16,817 bases of DNA from Phycisphaerales bacterium UBA1926 (GTDB lineage Bacteria > Planctomycetota > Phycisphaerae > Phycisphaerales > UBA1924): positions 84,303-101,119 of the forward strand of contig DDFO01000025.1 of assembly GCA_002337215.1 (NCBI GenBank), given 5' to 3'. The position numbers and the translations under genes were made by a program. The notes beneath the pieces are model-generated. The model was not told where the DNA came from. It ran no database searches and saw nothing but the letters and a program-made list of their open reading frames with translations. Positions 14,359 to 16,817 of the stretch are shown in pieces (position 1 is the stretch's first letter; each line of letters begins with the position of its first letter).

Positions 14359-14364
14359 TACACT
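14359..14364 (+). promoter_or_regulatory. Candidate -10 box for the metallo-hydrolase gene
   Basis: TACACT lies nine bases before the ATG at 14374, which lacks a Shine-Dalgarno sequence. Transcription would begin within about three bases of the start codon. A -35 box is not evident; GGCAGC-CTCGCT-GCTGCC, an inverted repeat at 14331-14348, occupies that area. Confidence 0.25.
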
Positions 14365-14373
14365 GAATCCGCT

Positions 14374-15048
14374 ATGACAGAACCCGCACATTCAAGACGC
14401 GTTTCCCCGCAGATCGAGGCGTTCTGCCTTGGTCCTTATCAGACCAACTGCTACGTTGTCCGCCCGAGCGGCGACGACGACGGGGGTCGCTGCTGGATCG
14501 CCGACTTCAGCTTCGATATCGGGACACTCCTCGGTTTCGTCACGGCGTCGGGGCTGACGCCCGAGGCGCTCGTGCTCACGCACGCCCACGTCGATCACAT
14601 CGCCGGGCTCGCCGAGGCGAAACGCCGGTTCCCCGAAGCACCCATTCTGATCCACACCGCCGAGAAGGAATGGCTCACCGACGCGAACCTGAATCTCTCG
14701 GGGTTCTCGCCGACAGCGGTCACCGCGCCCCCCGCCGACCGCCTGCTCGAGGACGGCGATGAACTCGAACTGTGCGGCGAGACCTGGCGCGTGCTCCACA
14801 CCCCGGGCCATTCACCGGGGAGCGTCTCGCTCTACAACAAAGCGGCGAACGTCTGCATCTGTGGCGACGCGGTGTTCAAGGGCTCGATAGGCCGAACGGA
14901 TTTCCCGGGGTGCAGCTTCGCGGATCTCGAGAATTCGATCCGCACCAAGCTCTACGCCCTCCCCGACGAGACCGTGCTCCTCCCCGGGCACGGCCCCGCA
15001 ACCACCGTGGGCGACGAGCGTCGCACGAACCCCTTTGTGTCGGGCTGA
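14374..15048 (+). CDS. Metallo-beta-lactamase-fold hydrolase (glyoxalase II / YcbL-like)
   Basis: A 224-residue cytosolic metallo-beta-lactamase-fold enzyme. The metal ligands are H70-x-H72-x-D74-H75 in LTHAHVDHIAG, H146 in HTPGHSPGS, D165 in CGDAVFKG and H206 in LPGHGP. The segment FKGSIGRTDFPG is typical of the short glyoxalase-II-like group (YcbL type), which hydrolyses thioesters such as S-lactoylglutathione. The length agrees with YcbL rather than full GloB, which has an extra C-terminal helical domain. The substrate is inferred only from family. The GT9 gene starts 18 bases downstream, so the two are likely cotranscribed. Confidence 0.88.
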   Translation: MTEPAHSRRVSPQIEAFCLGPYQTNCYVVRPSGDDDGGRCWIADFSFDIGTLLGFVTASGLTPEALVLTHAHVDHIAGLAEAKRRFPEAPILIHTAEKEWLTDANLNLSGFSPTAVTAPPADRLLEDGDELELCGETWRVLHTPGHSPGSVSLYNKAANVCICGDAVFKGSIGRTDFPGCSFADLENSIRTKLYALPDETVLLPGHGPATTVGDERRTNPFVSG

Positions 15049-15066
15049 TCGACAGGATTTTCTCGC

Positions 15067-16101
15067 GTGCCCGAGCCGAGCCGAATCATCATCATCCGCC
15101 CCAGCGCCCTGGGCGATGTCTGCCGGAGCGTGCCGGTGCTCGCGAGCCTCCGCGCGGCGTATCCCGACGCCACGATCGACTGGCTCGTGCAGGACACGTT
15201 CGCCGACGCGGTCCGGTACCACCCGATGCTCGACGGGGTTGTCGAGTTCCCGCGGAAGAAACTCGGCATCTCGAGCAAGCGCGGCAACCCACTGCCGTCG
15301 ATCGCGTGGATGAACGATTCGCTCCGGCCGAATCCCAGGTACGACCTCGTGCTCGACGCGCAGGGGCTCTTTCGCAGCGCGTTGTTCTCACGCTGGACGG
15401 GCGCGACGCGACGCGTCGGCTACCGGAACGCGCAGGAATTGGGGCACCTGTTCTACACCGACGCGTTCCGCGTGAACCGCGAGCGGCACGCCGTTGACCG
15501 GATGCTCTCGCTCGTACAGGCATCAGGTGTCGAGCCGGTACGCGACATGCGGCTCTACACCGATCCGGTCGAGCGTGCCCGGTCCGACGCGCAGCCGTGG
15601 TCTCAAGGGCGCTACGCCGTGCTCGCGCCCACAAGCCGCTGGCCGGGAAAGCAGTGGCCCGCCGATCGTTTCACCGAACTCGCTCGCCGCCTGCTCGCAC
15701 GCGGGGCCGAACGCGTCGTCATCGTCGGCGGCCCGAGCGAGCAAGCCCAGATCGCACCGCTGCTGAGGTGGGCCGCACACGAACCCCGCGCAATCGACCT
15801 CGTCGGCGCGACGTCGATCTCACGCCTGATGGCGGTCATCGAGCGAGCCGCCCTTGTCGTCGCCAACGATTCCGCCGCGCTTCACATGGCGGTCGGGTTC
15901 GATCGCCCGCTCGTGGGCCTGTTCGGCCCGACCCGCATCGGCCTTGTCGGCCCATATCGCCGCCGGCGTGATGTCATCCAGCACACCCGACCCGCGGACC
16001 GGTTCGACCACAAGGTCGGCACGCTCGGGCTCGCGATGATGCGCAGGATCACGATCTCCGAGGTTCTCGGTGCCTGCACAGAGCGGCTCTTTGGAACATA
16101 A
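15067..16101 (+). CDS. Glycosyltransferase family 9 (heptosyltransferase-like)
   Basis: The 344-residue protein is a GT-B fold transferase of the ADP-heptose:LPS heptosyltransferase family. RIIIIRPSALGDV at the N-terminus is the family signature, followed by YDLVLDAQGLFRSAL. The C-terminal half has APTSRWPGKQWPADRF (donor-binding region), VIVGGPSEQ, and ANDSAALHMAVGFDRPLVGLFGPT, the conserved donor phosphate and sugar motif. It should act on the cytoplasmic face of the inner membrane to build the LPS core or a related glycan. Whether the sugar is heptose is not certain. The start is GTG at 15067, with AGGA nine bases upstream. The stop codon TAA (16099-16101) is part of the T-tract of the serC terminator on the opposite strand. 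Confidence 0.9.
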   Translation: MPEPSRIIIIRPSALGDVCRSVPVLASLRAAYPDATIDWLVQDTFADAVRYHPMLDGVVEFPRKKLGISSKRGNPLPSIAWMNDSLRPNPRYDLVLDAQGLFRSALFSRWTGATRRVGYRNAQELGHLFYTDAFRVNRERHAVDRMLSLVQASGVEPVRDMRLYTDPVERARSDAQPWSQGRYAVLAPTSRWPGKQWPADRFTELARRLLARGAERVVIVGGPSEQAQIAPLLRWAAHEPRAIDLVGATSISRLMAVIERAALVVANDSAALHMAVGFDRPLVGLFGPTRIGLVGPYRRRRDVIQHTRPADRFDHKVGTLGLAMMRRITISEVLGACTERLFGT

Positions 16102-16125
16102 AAAACGCCCGCATCGGGCGGGCGT
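16099..16125 (-). terminator. Intrinsic terminator of serC
   Basis: Read on the minus strand, ACGCCCGC-CCGAT-GCGGGCGT forms a perfect 8-bp GC-rich stem followed directly by a run of T ending in TTTTTTA, 33 bases after the serC stop. This is the clearest intrinsic terminator in the window. There is no T-run on the plus side, so it is one-way. It overlaps the TAA stop of the convergent GT9 gene. Confidence 0.88.
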
Positions 16126-16157
16126 GAGGTGATCGCGTGTTCATGTCCGATTCCGGC

Positions 16158-16817
16158 TTACGCCGTCGCGGCGTTCGCGTGCTCGCGAGCGAATTCCTTC
16201 ATGAATGACACAAGTGCCTCGCACCCGGCCTTCGGGAAAGCGTTGTAAATGCTCGCCCGCATCCCGCCGATCGAGCGGTGGCCCTTCAGCCCGCTCAGCC
16301 CCCGCTTGTCCGATTCGGCCAGGAAAACCTTGTCGAGCTCGGGCGTCGGGCACTTGAAGGTGATGTTCATCAGGCTCCGGCTGTCGGTCTGCGCGTGGGG
16401 GATGTAGAAGTCCTGGCTGTCCAGGAAGTCATAGATCACCGCGGCCTTCTCCTCGTTGATCTTCTGCACGGCTTCGAGCCCGCCCTGGGCGAGGATCCAC
16501 TTGAAGACCTGGCCCATGAGATACACGCCGAAGGTGTTGGGCGTGTTGAACCGCCCTTCCTTGTTCGCGTGGTTGCGGTACTGCATCATCTGAGGCAGCT
16601 CGCGCACCGGGTTCTCGATGATCGATTTCTTCGCGATCACCAGCGTGATCCCGCTGGGGCCCAGGTTCTTCTGCGCACCGGCGTAGATCAAGCCGTACCT
16701 GGGCACATCGATCGGCTTGCTGAACATGTTGCTCGACGTGTCCGCGACGAGGAACGCACCCGCCGGCATGTTCTCGGGTTCGGTCTGGAACTCCGTGCCC
16801 ATGATCGTGTTGTTGCT
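16158..16817 (-). CDS. serC: Phosphoserine aminotransferase, C-terminal part (cut by window edge)
   Basis: SerC transfers an amino group from glutamate to 3-phosphohydroxypyruvate in serine synthesis and can serve pyridoxal phosphate synthesis. The last 219 codons are present; the gene runs off the right edge, where the frame opens with SNNTIMGTEF, the family's conserved SNNTI-GT block. Next come VADTSSNMFSKPID and YAGAQKNLGPSG, with the PLP-binding lysine at residue 50 of the visible part. RELPQMMQYRNH, NTPNTFGVYLMG and GLKGHRSIGGMRASIYNAF follow, all typical. The ATG at 16802 is internal, not the true start. It ends at a strong terminator. Confidence 0.95.
   Translation of the reverse strand, partial: SNNTIMGTEFQTEPENMPAGAFLVADTSSNMFSKPIDVPRYGLIYAGAQKNLGPSGITLVIAKKSIIENPVRELPQMMQYRNHANKEGRFNTPNTFGVYLMGQVFKWILAQGGLEAVQKINEEKAAVIYDFLDSQDFYIPHAQTDSRSLMNITFKCPTPELDKVFLAESDKRGLSGLKGHRSIGGMRASIYNAFPKAGCEALVSFMKEFAREHANAATA

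Noticed and set aside
1..16817. Search for tRNA or rRNA genes, CRISPR arrays, transposases, att sites or foreign islands
   Set aside because: None seen; composition and gene style look uniform, and every gap is under about 235 bases.

Overview
The window looks like an ordinary chromosomal stretch from a high-GC Gram-negative bacterium, most likely a planctomycete of the Phycisphaerae type. That placement is inference, not computed. It rests on an ADP-heptose-type GT9 glycosyltransferase and an apolipoprotein N-acyltransferase (so an outer membrane), a eukaryote-like UDP-N-acetylhexosamine pyrophosphorylase instead of a GlmU-type enzyme, a UMF1-type transporter, and a DksA-like protein carrying a histone-H1-like tail. 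Gene density is high. No intergenic gap exceeds about 235 bases, and I see no tRNA, rRNA, CRISPR array, insertion sequence or phage gene.

Layout from left to right. The minus strand carries lnt (5' part only, running off the left edge), accD, a catalytically degenerate histidine-phosphatase-fold protein, and rpe. A divergent promoter region of about 190 bases follows. The plus strand then has a UAP1-like pyrophosphorylase translationally overlapped with an alpha/beta hydrolase, a secreted TlpA-like thioredoxin protein with a long helical N-terminal part, and a UMF1 transporter. proC lies on the minus strand, back to back with accA on the plus strand. A sigma70-type promoter drives the DksA/H1 fusion gene, followed closely by lspA. 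Converging on lspA is a minus-strand pair: a cupin and a two-TM helical-repeat protein. Divergent from them is a plus-strand pair: a metallo-beta-lactamase hydrolase and a GT9 glycosyltransferase. Last is the 3' part of serC on the minus strand, with a clear intrinsic terminator that abuts the GT9 stop codon.

Most genes are housekeeping: both carboxyltransferase subunits of acetyl-CoA carboxylase (accA, accD), two lipoprotein-maturation enzymes (lspA, lnt), envelope sugar-nucleotide and glycosyl transfer (UAP, GT9), pentose phosphate (rpe), proline (proC) and serine (serC) synthesis. I do not see a self-contained novel system such as a defence island or biosynthetic cluster. The items most worth a second look are the pseudo-phosphatase upstream of accD, in which both catalytic histidines are replaced; the DksA-like domain with three of four zinc cysteines replaced, fused to a lysine-rich tail with internal 15-bp repeats and preceded by a leader that could mask its ribosome binding site; and a set of genes without Shine-Dalgarno sequences that have TANNNT boxes 6-9 bases before their start codons.
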